A stretch of DNA of 64,000 nucleotides, taken from contig JAEXDQ010000026.1 in NCBI GenBank assembly GCA_023401595.1, forward strand, positions 22,709 through 86,708, given 5' to 3'. Below, piece by piece: positions 8,796-16,740 of this stretch. This DNA comes from Spirochaetota bacterium. GTDB lineage: Bacteria; Spirochaetota; Spirochaetia; Sphaerochaetales; Sphaerochaetaceae. Both the position numbers and the translations under genes were made by a program. Each line of letters starts with the position of its first letter. Positions within the stretch are counted from its first letter, which is position 1. Below the pieces are notes generated by a model, which worked only from the letters and a program-made list of their open reading frames with translations, ran no database searches and was not told the DNA's origin.

Positions 8796-9644
8796 TCACC
8801 GGCCGGTTTTCGCATCCATATACAGTTCGACGATCTGTAGATATTCATCGGGATAGAACCCTATCTCCCCTGAAAACCGGGTCAGCGCTATCAGACCACC
8901 GTCGATCTCATCGATTGAAGCGAGCATCGCGGCGTTCTCGGCCTTGAGCCCGCCGCCATAGACCACGGGGACATCGCCGAGAGTATCCTTGACCAGTCTG
9001 GCGACCTTGGCTATGTACTCCCTTCCTGCCGGAGTCTTGCCAGGTCCGATCGACCAGACAGGCTCATAAGCGATAGCGATTTTCGACAGATCGCAGCCCT
9101 CAAGACCGACCGACAGCTGGGTCCGGATCACGTCGTCCCAACGCTCAACCTCGTCGGCCTGCTCCCCGACGCAGTACAGCACATCAAGCCCGCGATTCAA
9201 CGCGCACCTGATTTCGGCGTTGAGAACTTTGTTGACCAACGTCTTGTCAGAACCTCCCGCCAAGGCGAACAACTCATTCTTATCCTTGCGTTCCTCGCAA
9301 TGTCCGATGATGGCGCAACGGCAACCGAGCGCGGCCATGGCCGCGGCGGGCCGGTTCGTCGTGAACGCCCCGAAGCTGCCTCCGACCGCGACATCCTCCC
9401 GATATACCCCCTGACAACCGATTTTCAGGATATCGGAACCGCCGCAGGCGGCAACGGCGCCAGGAATCTGCGCTTCTGGATAGAAATGAGCGAACTCAAC
9501 GTCCTTGTAGGACATCAGTTCGGGAAGTACCGCTCGGACGATAGTCTCGCCATATGAGGAGACATCTGCGATACGATTGACTCCGCCAAACGCAACGGGG
9601 ACATCGAACCTCTTGAAATTCACATATATACGCTGTCGCATCAT
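8796..9644 (-). CDS. Triose-phosphate isomerase homologue, divergent
   Basis: A 282-residue TIM barrel keeping the catalytic residues of triose-phosphate isomerase: Asn and Lys in VNFKRF (about 8-11), His in IGHCEER (about 112), Glu in AYEPVWSIGPGK (about 193, loop 6), and the YGGGLKAENA phosphate loop. The last phosphate-binding loop is altered: the usual DGALVGGASL reads DGGLIALTRF. It is also about 30 residues longer than typical enzymes. In context it would interconvert the triose phosphates made by the aldolase, but TPI-like tetrulose-phosphate isomerases also exist. Its ATG overlaps the stop of the aldolase gene, indicating coupling. Confidence 0.82.
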   Translation of the reverse strand: MMRQRIYVNFKRFDVPVAFGGVNRIADVSSYGETIVRAVLPELMSYKDVEFAHFYPEAQIPGAVAACGGSDILKIGCQGVYREDVAVGGSFGAFTTNRPAAAMAALGCRCAIIGHCEERKDKNELFALAGGSDKTLVNKVLNAEIRCALNRGLDVLYCVGEQADEVERWDDVIRTQLSVGLEGCDLSKIAIAYEPVWSIGPGKTPAGREYIAKVARLVKDTLGDVPVVYGGGLKAENAAMLASIDEIDGGLIALTRFSGEIGFYPDEYLQIVELYMDAKTGR

Positions 9645-10798
9645 AGTCCTTCCTTCTTATAGAACTCAGCCATTTCATCAAGCGACGGACAAGCCACCAG
9701 CGGAGCCTTGCCGACGCAGCCGAACTCCACTACCAGCGTTCCGACGACCTCCATCACCCCTCTGCGAATCAGATCGACGACCTGCGCGACACTGTCCGAC
9801 GGAACCTTCCCGTACATGACGGTATCCATGATCGGCGGCAGGAACACGCGGGGGTCGAACGCCTTGGGGTTCTCCTCCATCAGCTTCCAGACCGGACCTA
9901 TGGCGGCATCCTCTCGCGCATCGGGATTGTTCACGAAGAACTCCCGGAGGTTGCGGGTCACAGCCAACCTGATATCGGTGTCAACGTTGATCTTGCCGAT
10001 ACCGCAGTGAGAGACCTCCTTCAGCTGGCACAACGGAATGCCGTAGGCGTTCTCGATCATCCCGCCCAACGCATTGATCTCGTCGACGATATACCGGGGA
10101 ACGGTCGACGACCCATGGGACACCAGCACCCCCTGGATGTGTTCATGACGGAGGCATTCCTTCACGGCGATGGCGATTTCCTTGCGGACCACGGCGTTCT
10201 TACCTTTGTTCGCGCCATGCATGGTTCCGTAGCTGATCGCCAGCGCATCGACCTTCGTCTCTTTGAAGAACCGTACCGCGTCGAGGGGATTCGTATAGGT
10301 CGAGGAAGATGAAAACACATGGTCCTCCACCCCGGCCAACACCCCAAGCTCCCCTTCGACCGTGACGCCACGCGCATGGGCGTATTTGACGACCTCGCGG
10401 GTCAGCGAGACATTCTCCTGAAACGGTAGCGACGAACCGTCGATCATCACCGACGTATAACCGCCGGAAATGGCGGCTTTCACGCTGTCGAAGTCCCGGC
10501 CATGGTCGAGGTGCAACGCGACGGGAATCGGGGAATCGGCGGCGAAACGTTTCACCGCATCGGCGATATTCTTCGCCCCGAGCCTCTTGTCCTCCAATGT
10601 CGCGTTCATAAAATCAGTCCGACCACCCATGAACCCGTTGGCGAGATCGGCTCCCTGAAGAATCGCCGGAGCGCGGAACAGCTCATGGATCCGGATTACC
10701 GCCTCAGCCTGGCAGACGGCGTTCACATTGAACGCGCCCTGCGCATAATCGTATGTATCCGTAGCGTCCAATATCGGACGGAGCGGCACAAGACTCAT
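9641..10798 (-). CDS. Class II fructose/tagatose-bisphosphate aldolase
   Basis: A 385-residue zinc aldolase. Motifs: LHLDHGRDF (zinc His and catalytic Asp, about 95), VEGELGVLAG (about 148), the second zinc His in SYGTMHG (about 190), LVSHGSS (about 228) and the sugar-phosphate loop GIGKINVDTDIRLA (about 269). It splits a ketose bisphosphate into dihydroxyacetone phosphate and glyceraldehyde-3-phosphate. It is longer than the typical 285-350 residues because of a C-terminal extension (about 340-385). It overlaps nagA by four bases (ATGA) and tpi by four. With the phosphofructokinase and nagB genes in the same run, fructose-1,6-bisphosphate is the likely substrate. Confidence 0.88.
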   Translation of the reverse strand: MSLVPLRPILDATDTYDYAQGAFNVNAVCQAEAVIRIHELFRAPAILQGADLANGFMGGRTDFMNATLEDKRLGAKNIADAVKRFAADSPIPVALHLDHGRDFDSVKAAISGGYTSVMIDGSSLPFQENVSLTREVVKYAHARGVTVEGELGVLAGVEDHVFSSSSTYTNPLDAVRFFKETKVDALAISYGTMHGANKGKNAVVRKEIAIAVKECLRHEHIQGVLVSHGSSTVPRYIVDEINALGGMIENAYGIPLCQLKEVSHCGIGKINVDTDIRLAVTRNLREFFVNNPDAREDAAIGPVWKLMEENPKAFDPRVFLPPIMDTVMYGKVPSDSVAQVVDLIRRGVMEVVGTLVVEFGCVGKAPLVACPSLDEMAEFYKKEGL

Positions 10799-11949
10799 CT
10801 GTCTCCTCCTTTCTCATAAACACATTCACCGTTGATATACGTTCGAACGATGCCATAGTTTTCATCCATGACGACAAAATCGGCGCAATGACCCGTCTGT
10901 AGATCACCGATATCAGAAATCCCCAGTAGCTTCGCGGCGTTGGCCGACAACAACGGGGAAAGTTCGTCCGCGCCATAGCCTGTAAACGATATCAGGTTCC
11001 GCAACGCCCTGTCCAAGGTGAGTGTGCTACCGGCCCTTACCCCGTCCAGCAGTTTGGCATCGCCGCCGTCGACTACCACGTCGTTGACCCCCAGCTTGTA
11101 TCTGCCGTCCGGCAAACCGGCCGCCATGATCGAATCGCTGATCGCCACGACCTTGCCAAGCCCCTTCGTCTTCACTACCAGGCGAACCGTGGCGGGATGC
11201 AGATGGAACCCGTCGCAGATTACTTCGCAAAAAACCTCGTCACGTTCCAGACTTGCGCCGGAAATCGCCGGCCTGTGCATATGGAACGGCTTCATGGCGT
11301 TGAACAGATGCGTGCTGGCCGTCGCCCCTGCCTCTATCGCCGCGACCGCGGTCTCATACTCGGCCGCGCTGTGCCCGATCGCGACAGCGACGCCGCCACG
11401 CTCCGCTATATGCCGGACAAGCTCCATCCCGCCGGGAATTTCCGGCGCTATCGTGACATACCGGACATGTCCGCCCGCGACCTCCTGATAATGGTCGAAC
11501 AGTTCGGAATTCCCGTCCAGAATCAGATAATCGGGCATCGCCCCCTTGTATTCCTTACTGAGGAACGGTCCTTCCAGATGAATGCCGAGCAGTTTCGCTC
11601 CACTTGAATCCTTGCCGCAGGCGTCGGCAAAAACCCGCAGCAACTCCTCCGTCCGTCCTTGGGTATCGGTCATGACTGAAACCAAGAAACCGGTCACGCC
11701 ATGGGACGCATAGAACCGGGAGAGACGGCGGACATCTTCCAGCGACCCGACATGGTTGACATCCATCATGTCCCCACCGTGGGTGTGTATGTCGATGAAC
11801 CCAGGAAGGACGGGGGCGACCCCGAAATCCTCGTCGGCCTGACCAAGCCGCCCGCGGGGGGCGAGACCGACGATACGTCCGCCCTCCAGCTTCATGTCCA
11901 ACGGCAGGAACCGGCCTCCGCTGCATATCCTGTTTCCAGAAAAAATCAT
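10795..11949 (-). CDS. nagA: N-acetylglucosamine-6-phosphate deacetylase
   Basis: A 384-residue amidohydrolase. Metal-binding HTHGGDMMD (about 57), HLEGPFL (about 128), AIGHSAAEYE (about 193), THLFNAM (about 217) and the catalytic Asp in VAISDSIMAAG (about 275) are all present. It removes acetate from GlcNAc-6-phosphate to give glucosamine-6-phosphate for NagB. It touches nagB (TGATG, one-base overlap) and is followed at once by the aldolase gene, so all are co-translated. A GGAGGAG lies just before the next start. Cytoplasmic. Confidence 0.93.
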   Translation of the reverse strand: MIFSGNRICSGGRFLPLDMKLEGGRIVGLAPRGRLGQADEDFGVAPVLPGFIDIHTHGGDMMDVNHVGSLEDVRRLSRFYASHGVTGFLVSVMTDTQGRTEELLRVFADACGKDSSGAKLLGIHLEGPFLSKEYKGAMPDYLILDGNSELFDHYQEVAGGHVRYVTIAPEIPGGMELVRHIAERGGVAVAIGHSAAEYETAVAAIEAGATASTHLFNAMKPFHMHRPAISGASLERDEVFCEVICDGFHLHPATVRLVVKTKGLGKVVAISDSIMAAGLPDGRYKLGVNDVVVDGGDAKLLDGVRAGSTLTLDRALRNLISFTGYGADELSPLLSANAAKLLGISDIGDLQTGHCADFVVMDENYGIVRTYINGECVYEKGGDR

Positions 11950-12764
11950 CAGAAGGGCCTCTTCGCCGCATTGGCGTTCACATAGATCATGGCGTCAGGA
12001 TGCTTCTGTGCCAGCGTCACGGGGAACCGGCCCGATGGATCGTCGAACACCGCCTGACGGATCACCGCCCGGTGCCAGTCGCGGAACACACCGAGGCGAA
12101 GCTTGCGGGCGCCCAATATCTGGTGCATGCCGATCGTCACCGCATATTCGGGCATGGCGTCGATCGCGCCGTTCAAATCCCCGATGGCGTTGGCGACGCG
12201 GGTCTCGCGGCTGATCTTCAGCACACGGGTCTCCCTCGTGGCGAATTCCTCGGCGGATACAGCCTCGGCTTCGTTGAAGGCGAGATGTCCGTTGATGCCG
12301 ATACCGCCGAACGTGATATCGACGCCGCCAAGCTCCTCGATCAGGGTCTGGACCGCATCGGGACGAGCGGGATCGGGAAACACCCGCTGCTCAGGGGGCA
12401 TGACCAGCGCCGAGGGAATCCTGTCGTATACCTGGCGAGCCATGAACCCATGGAACGAAAGCCTGTCGTCCTCCGAAACACAATGCGCCTCATCGACCAG
12501 ATATTCATCCATATTGATGAACCAGCAGTCCTTCAGCGAAAGATTCCGTTCCTTCACAAGCCGGACGAAGATGGGATACTGACCTACAGGCCCGACGGGA
12601 ACGATGAACACCGTCCGTCTCCCCAACGCATTGTTCCGTTCTATCTCCCCGATCATTTCCAACGCGAGTTCATAGAACACCTCGCCGCTGTCCCCAAGCA
12701 GTTTCACAGGAATCCTTCCTGCCGCCAGTTCGGCGGGTTCCGTCATGAAATACTTCTTGTCCAT
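11949..12764 (-). CDS. nagB: Glucosamine-6-phosphate deaminase
   Basis: A 271-residue NagB. Key features: NMDEYL (about 86-91, catalytic base Asp), GGIGINGHLAFNEA (about 150, active-site His and Glu) and the substrate segment around VGPVGQYP. It converts glucosamine-6-phosphate to fructose-6-phosphate and ammonia. The start was set at 12764, where GGAGAG lies seven bases upstream; an in-frame start 111 bases further up would run into the pfk gene. It is followed directly by nagA. Confidence 0.92.
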   Translation of the reverse strand: MDKKYFMTEPAELAAGRIPVKLLGDSGEVFYELALEMIGEIERNNALGRRTVFIVPVGPVGQYPIFVRLVKERNLSLKDCWFINMDEYLVDEAHCVSEDDRLSFHGFMARQVYDRIPSALVMPPEQRVFPDPARPDAVQTLIEELGGVDITFGGIGINGHLAFNEAEAVSAEEFATRETRVLKISRETRVANAIGDLNGAIDAMPEYAVTIGMHQILGARKLRLGVFRDWHRAVIRQAVFDDPSGRFPVTLAQKHPDAMIYVNANAAKRPF

Positions 12765-12811
12765 ATCCACACTCTCCTTCATGGAGCCGGGCGTGTTCCC
12801 GAGTCCATGGG

Positions 12812-13984
12812 TCATTTTTTTCCGATGAATGAAACATACCGGCCAAGACCGGGCGCGATCAGCGGACGCACCCAATCCCTGAACGCCTGCGTTACGTCGA
12901 AATTGTCCCGGTCGATATATCGCTCGGGCATCACCCGCGCTTCAAGAATCTCGTCCACGATCTCGATCGTCTCAATGGACGTCAGATATGGTTCCGTCGA
13001 AATCCGTCGGATAATGCTCATCTGGCCGTTACGCCCGGAAAGCACAGCCTTGACCGCTTCCGCTCCACAGGCGATCGCTTCCTCCCGGTCAGTATCACTC
13101 GCCCACATCTCCGACGCCCTGCCCAAGATGCCAGGCTTCTCCGATCTGGCCTTGATTCCCAGTCTCCTGATAACGAGGTTTGCCAGATGCGACGAGACAT
13201 CTCCGAAATAGACGCTGCGCCCGACCTGAAAGATCGGCTCCACGATCGCGGTGCCGTCGGCGTAGCGCAGCCCCTCACTGGCGACAACGACGACTCCCCC
13301 CTTCCGCTCATACAGCTCCTTGACACGGTGAAGGAACCGTTCTTCATCGAACGGGACCTCCGGAAGCAGGATCATGTCAGGGGCGTCCCCCTCCGCTTCC
13401 CGAGCAAGGGAGCTGGCCGCGGTGATCCACCCGGCGTCGCGGCCGAACGCCTCGATCACGACGACATGGATAGCCAGACCCTTGACATCCTGGGCGGCCT
13501 CCTTGACAGAACCGGCGATATATCTCGCAGCGGAACCGTAGCCGGGGCTGTGGTCGGTAATAGAAAGATCGTTGTCCATGGTCTTGGGAATACCACAGAC
13601 ACAGATTCCAGCCCCTTCGCAGACGTTGGCGAGTTTGCGGCAGGTGTCCATCGTGCCGTTGCCACCGGTCATAAGCACATAACCGACCTCAAGTTCAAGC
13701 AAGATATCCCGTAGTTTGAAATAATCTTCAGGTTCAAGATGGTCGCGGCCGGTACCGATAGCGGAGCCCGGCGTCGTCGTCAAAAGCTCGATGTCGGATT
13801 CCGATGCGTCGGTCAGGTCGATTACATTTCGTTTCAGCAGTCCGCCCGTCCCCCCTTCGGCGGCGAGTATGCGCCCGACCTTCCTGTTCTTCTTCGCTTC
13901 CCGATACGCTCCGAACAGTGAAGCGTTGATTACCGCGGTCGGCGCGCCGCCATGCATGAACAGAAGGTTCTTGTTACCGGTCAT
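12812..13984 (-). CDS. 6-phosphofructokinase, G104/K124-type
   Basis: A 390-residue phosphofructokinase. It has the phosphate-donor loop LMTGGNGTMD (about 104), catalytic PKTMDNDLS (about 134, with the essential Asp), MGRD-equivalent EAFGRDAGWI (about 175) and LPEVPF. Lys after Pro in PKT is usual for pyrophosphate-dependent enzymes, but the first loop has Gly where they have Asp; this combination occurs in enzymes of either donor. It phosphorylates fructose-6-phosphate made by NagB and feeds the aldolase. Its ATG overlaps the lacI stop by 11 bases with AAGGAGG upstream. Confidence 0.87.
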   Translation of the reverse strand: MTGNKNLLFMHGGAPTAVINASLFGAYREAKKNRKVGRILAAEGGTGGLLKRNVIDLTDASESDIELLTTTPGSAIGTGRDHLEPEDYFKLRDILLELEVGYVLMTGGNGTMDTCRKLANVCEGAGICVCGIPKTMDNDLSITDHSPGYGSAARYIAGSVKEAAQDVKGLAIHVVVIEAFGRDAGWITAASSLAREAEGDAPDMILLPEVPFDEERFLHRVKELYERKGGVVVVASEGLRYADGTAIVEPIFQVGRSVYFGDVSSHLANLVIRRLGIKARSEKPGILGRASEMWASDTDREEAIACGAEAVKAVLSGRNGQMSIIRRISTEPYLTSIETIEIVDEILEARVMPERYIDRDNFDVTQAFRDWVRPLIAPGLGRYVSFIGKK

Positions 13985-15002
13985 GGGAGACCTCCTTGCA
14001 GGACTGCCGTTCGATCACGGTGAACGGCAGACTGATTGTAATGTCGCAGCTTCTTGGAGAAAGCTTCCTGTCCACCAAAGCCTTCACGGCGAGACGCCCC
14101 AGTTCGTTCTTGGGAACGTCGAAGGTGGTCAGCGCCGGCTGCAGATACGCCGAGCTTTCAATGTTGTCAAAACCAATCACGGAGACATCCTCAGGAACCC
14201 TCAGCCCGGCGTCCCGCAGGTATTTCATGACCCCGACGGCGGTCATGTCGTTGGCGCAGACCACGGCGGTGGGCTTTTCTTCACAATCGAACAGGCGGCT
14301 GGCGCCCTCGTATCCGTCCGACGCGCTGAGGTAGACATCCTCATGTCGCGCCTGGCCGAGGAGTCCGGCTTTGTCCATTCCCTTCAGATATCCGTCAAAA
14401 CGGTGTTCGTTGTAGACATTGGACTGCCTGTCGGCGGGGCCTACATAGGCGATTCGGCGATGGCCCAGCGAACATAGGTAACCGACGGCTTCCGTCATTC
14501 CAGCCCTGGCGTCACACAGGACCTCGTCCATACCCCCGATACTGTTCAAACCGGCGTAGAGCAGACAGGGGATGCGAGCCTTCAGGAAATCGATGGTGGA
14601 CAATGGAGAACGCCCCAGGATGACGGCGCAATCAAGGGCGAGCTTTTCGATGCTCTCCTCGAACCCTGGCTCGGCGATATTCACCGTATGGAAATCGATA
14701 GTGATAAAACGCCCCAGACGGGATACCTCCGATTGGATACCCCGGACAACCTCAGAAAAAAAGGGGGATACTACCGTCTCATGGTCGGAAATAAAAATAC
14801 AACCGAGAGAAAAACCGGTTTCGCATTGCGAAGCCCTACGGGATTTTTCATCAAAATACCCCAGTTCGCGGGCGGTCTCCACAATTTTACGGGCGGTCGC
14901 TTCGTTCGCCTTCCGGCTCGTATCTCCGGAAAGCACTCTGGATACGGTCGAAATAGATACATTGCACTGCGCGGCGATATTTTTCAGCTTGATTTCTGCC
15001 AT
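13974..15002 (-). CDS. LacI-family repressor of the amino-sugar/glycolytic operon
   Basis: A 342-residue LacI regulator: helix-turn-helix IKLKNIAAQCNVSISTVSRVLSG at residues 3-25, hinge helix, then a periplasmic-binding-like sensor with GFSLGCIFISDHET and VIGFDNIESSAYLQPALTTF. The start at 15002 gives the standard N-terminus; the ATG 51 bases upstream adds an unrelated extension. It heads the leftward operon pfk-nagB-nagA-fba-tpi, and two matching palindromes upstream (15015-15032 and 15125-15140) are likely its operators. The inducer is probably an amino sugar phosphate, which is inference from the operon. Confidence 0.92.
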   Translation of the reverse strand: MAEIKLKNIAAQCNVSISTVSRVLSGDTSRKANEATARKIVETARELGYFDEKSRRASQCETGFSLGCIFISDHETVVSPFFSEVVRGIQSEVSRLGRFITIDFHTVNIAEPGFEESIEKLALDCAVILGRSPLSTIDFLKARIPCLLYAGLNSIGGMDEVLCDARAGMTEAVGYLCSLGHRRIAYVGPADRQSNVYNEHRFDGYLKGMDKAGLLGQARHEDVYLSASDGYEGASRLFDCEEKPTAVVCANDMTAVGVMKYLRDAGLRVPEDVSVIGFDNIESSAYLQPALTTFDVPKNELGRLAVKALVDRKLSPRSCDITISLPFTVIERQSCKEVSHDR

Positions 15003-15014
15003 GGCAAACAACCT

Positions 15015-15032
15015 TATCCAAAAAGTTGGATA
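15015..15032. promoter_or_regulatory. Operator 1 in front of lacI
   Basis: Perfect palindrome TATCCAA-AAAG-TTGGATA, 13 bp upstream of the repressor start codon. It shares TCCAA-N4-TTGGA with the palindrome at 15125-15140, so it is a good candidate for autoregulation by the LacI-type protein. Confidence 0.65.
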
Positions 15033-15058
15033 TATTTTTTCTTGATATAGCAATCGAT

Positions 15059-15078
15059 TATGGTATTAGATTACCATA
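15059..15078. promoter_or_regulatory. Palindrome within the lacI promoter region
   Basis: TATGGTA-TTAGAT-TACCATA, a perfect 20-bp palindrome different in sequence from the two flanking operators. A -10-like TCTAAT lies inside it on the minus strand, with a TTGCAT 19 bases upstream. It may bind a second regulator. Confidence 0.45.
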
Positions 15079-15124
15079 CTATTCGATAAATGCAAGGTTA
15101 ATTTATCCAAAAATTCTTAATATA

Positions 15125-15140
15125 TTCCAAATTATTGGAA
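15125..15140. promoter_or_regulatory. Operator 2 in front of lacI
   Basis: Perfect palindrome TTCCAA-ATTA-TTGGAA sharing the TCCAA-N4-TTGGA core with the site at 15015-15032. Centres are 109 bp apart, compatible with repression looping across the promoter. Confidence 0.6.
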
Positions 15141-15501
15141 CACAACATGCGAACAATTTGGAAGACATGCGGCATGACGAACAGGATACCGCCGATATGG
15201 TGAACGGCAGAATACAAGGCGAATTGAAGTAAAACACGACTACAGTCGTCAGCCCCCGGAACATTCTTTTTTACAAACGGGTCGTCAAGACATACCAGAC
15301 TCCCCCCGTTCAGCCGGAACCGCCCCACTGGGCAGTCCGGTCGCCCCGAAGCGGCAGATGCAGGGGACGGGGGCGAACGCAAGGAACAAAATTGGACGCA
15401 GGCTTGAAAGTAAGCCTGAAATCGAAAGGTACAGGAATATCCGCGGCATCAAAAACGCGGGAGAAAAGCGAACGATGAGCCGCCTGCGTTTGCCTCAGGT
15501 C
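15141..15501. other. Intergenic region between lacI promoter and hicB
   Basis: No gene recognised. A seven-bp perfect stem (CAGGCTT and AAGCCTG, 15399-15418) lies about 85 bp beyond the hicB stop and is followed on the minus strand by a weak T-rich stretch; it could terminate the hicAB transcript. Confidence 0.4.
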
Positions 15502-15909
15502 TCAGGAAGCGGTTTCCCGCAATCGCAGGATCAAAGCTTCTTGCAGCACATGGGAAAAATTGATGTGCAGGCTCACAGCCTGCTCATTGAGCCAGGATGG
15601 AATCGTCAATGTTTTCTTGACCGCCCTATTGTCATGCTTCCTCTTGTATTCATCCAAATCAAAGTCTACCATCGCGACACAGACATTCCCTCCCAATTCC
15701 AGATCCTCGAACTTCGATGGAGAAGTCTTTACTTCCACATTGAAATCTTTGTCGGTAAGGTACAACCCCAAAGCTTCCCTGGCCTTGTCAAAGGCATCCG
15801 GAAAGGTGTCCCCCTCGGTAACACATCCGGGAAGATCGGGAAATTCCGCCCAGTACCCCCCTTCTTCAGCGACATGGAAAAGAGCAGGATAGTAAATTCT
15901 TTCTTTCAT
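15502..15909 (-). CDS. hicB: HicB-family antitoxin
   Basis: A 135-residue protein. The N-terminal HicB fold opens MKERIYYPALFHVAEEGGYWAEFPDLPG with the signature GCVTEGDTFPDAFDKAREAL (about 28-48). The C-terminus (about 90-130) forms a short DNA-binding helix pair, suited to autorepression. It neutralises the HicA mRNA interferase. Its start overlaps the hicA stop by four bases (ATGA), the usual HicA-then-HicB order. Confidence 0.9.
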   Translation of the reverse strand: MKERIYYPALFHVAEEGGYWAEFPDLPGCVTEGDTFPDAFDKAREALGLYLTDKDFNVEVKTSPSKFEDLELGGNVCVAMVDFDLDEYKRKHDNRAVKKTLTIPSWLNEQAVSLHINFSHVLQEALILRLRETAS

Positions 15910-16097
15910 TTCAGTATCTCCACTTGTTTGATTATGGCGTTTTCCGTACCTTTTCTGAAATCCGCCCCATACATCGGGACAATGACGGTCCTGTTTGTAG
16001 ACGGGTTGAAAAACTTCATGTGGGAGCCCACTTGTACTTTCTCAATGAATCCGTTCTTTTTCAGGAGACGTATCATCTCCTTTGCTGTCATCGGCAC
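15906..16097 (-). CDS. hicA: HicA-family mRNA interferase toxin
   Basis: A 63-residue double-stranded-RNA-binding-like toxin. The motif VQVGSHMKFFNP holds the catalytic His of HicA, and IVPMYGADFRKGTENAIIKQ is the usual C-terminal half. It cleaves mRNA in the absence of HicB. The start appears to be GTG (16095-16097) six bases after AGAGG, though the ATG six bases later would also work. A promoter with a 16-bp palindrome lies just upstream. Confidence 0.9.
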   Translation of the reverse strand: MPMTAKEMIRLLKKNGFIEKVQVGSHMKFFNPSTNRTVIVPMYGADFRKGTENAIIKQVEILK

Positions 16098-16110
16098 ATC
16101 AAACCTCTTG

Positions 16111-16140
16111 TATAATACGTATTATACGTATCAACATCAA
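16111..16140 (-). promoter_or_regulatory. hicAB promoter with overlapping palindromic operator
   Basis: Minus strand TTGATG (16135-16140), 17-bp spacer, TATTAT (16112-16117). The -10 lies inside a perfect 16-bp palindrome TATAATACGTATTATA (16111-16126), the expected arrangement for HicB autorepression. Confidence 0.65.
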
Positions 16141-16658
16141 GTAAAATCCTAGCTGCCAATATTCCTGTCGGCTCTCTGCGAATCCCGTATCAAGAATCGT
16201 AGTAATAGAGATATGCCAGGACCTATCGGGCTCTGGCCTTGCGGATTCTTCCATTGCGGACTCAGATCGTCTGATATCGGTACGACCATCGCAGATAACT
16301 CCCGCAAACAAAACAAAAAGAAGTAAAACAAGGTTCCCCGGCGTTCAAGAAGAATGGTACGGAAACATACTATTGGAAAAAGTACAATCATACCGCTATC
16401 ATTCTGAGAGGTGCGGCAAACTCTTGTGACTATGAAGACCTGCCGAATTGAGGACAAGCAGTGGCAAAGAAGATAGAGGATACGTCGACAGGAAAAACCC
16501 CTCCACGTCGCCTTTGCGTTCTCAATTGTAAGCCTTTCCTACATAACCGATGCGGAAAGTGAAAGGAAAGCCCCTCCTCCCCCGCGATTCCGCCATGGCA
16601 GTCGTTCCGGCCAGCCGCTTAAGCCGGTCGAGTATGTAGCGATACCCAGAAATTTTTG
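16141..16658. other. Intergenic region without recognised features
   Basis: About 520 bp between the divergent hicA and TTT operons. I find no gene with family support, no tRNA-like fold and no clear terminator. Confidence 0.4.
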
Positions 16659-16710
16659 TTGACTTATATCGGAAAAGGTGAATAGAATACATTCATGCAT
16701 ACGTATGCAT
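16659..16710 (+). promoter_or_regulatory. Promoter and LacI-type operator of the sulfatase/TTT operon
   Basis: TTGACT (16659-16664), 18-bp spacer, TAGAAT (16683-16688). Seven bases downstream is a perfect 16-bp palindrome ATGCATACGTATGCAT (16695-16710) with the central CG usual for LacI-family sites. The regulator at 22843-23865 in the same operon is the obvious candidate to bind it. Confidence 0.65.
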
Positions 16711-16740
16711 AAGTTTGCAACAATCAAAAAGGAGTCCCCT

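Noticed and set aside
11949..12764. Asn in place of the Asp found in E. coli NagB (GINGH instead of GNDGH)
   Set aside because: Firmicutes NagB enzymes such as that of Bacillus subtilis also carry Asn in this motif, so it is not evidence of lost function.
16149..16457. A 102-codon open frame in the gap before the sulfatase operon
   Set aside because: No ribosome site, no family resemblance, and an unbalanced composition; treated as chance.
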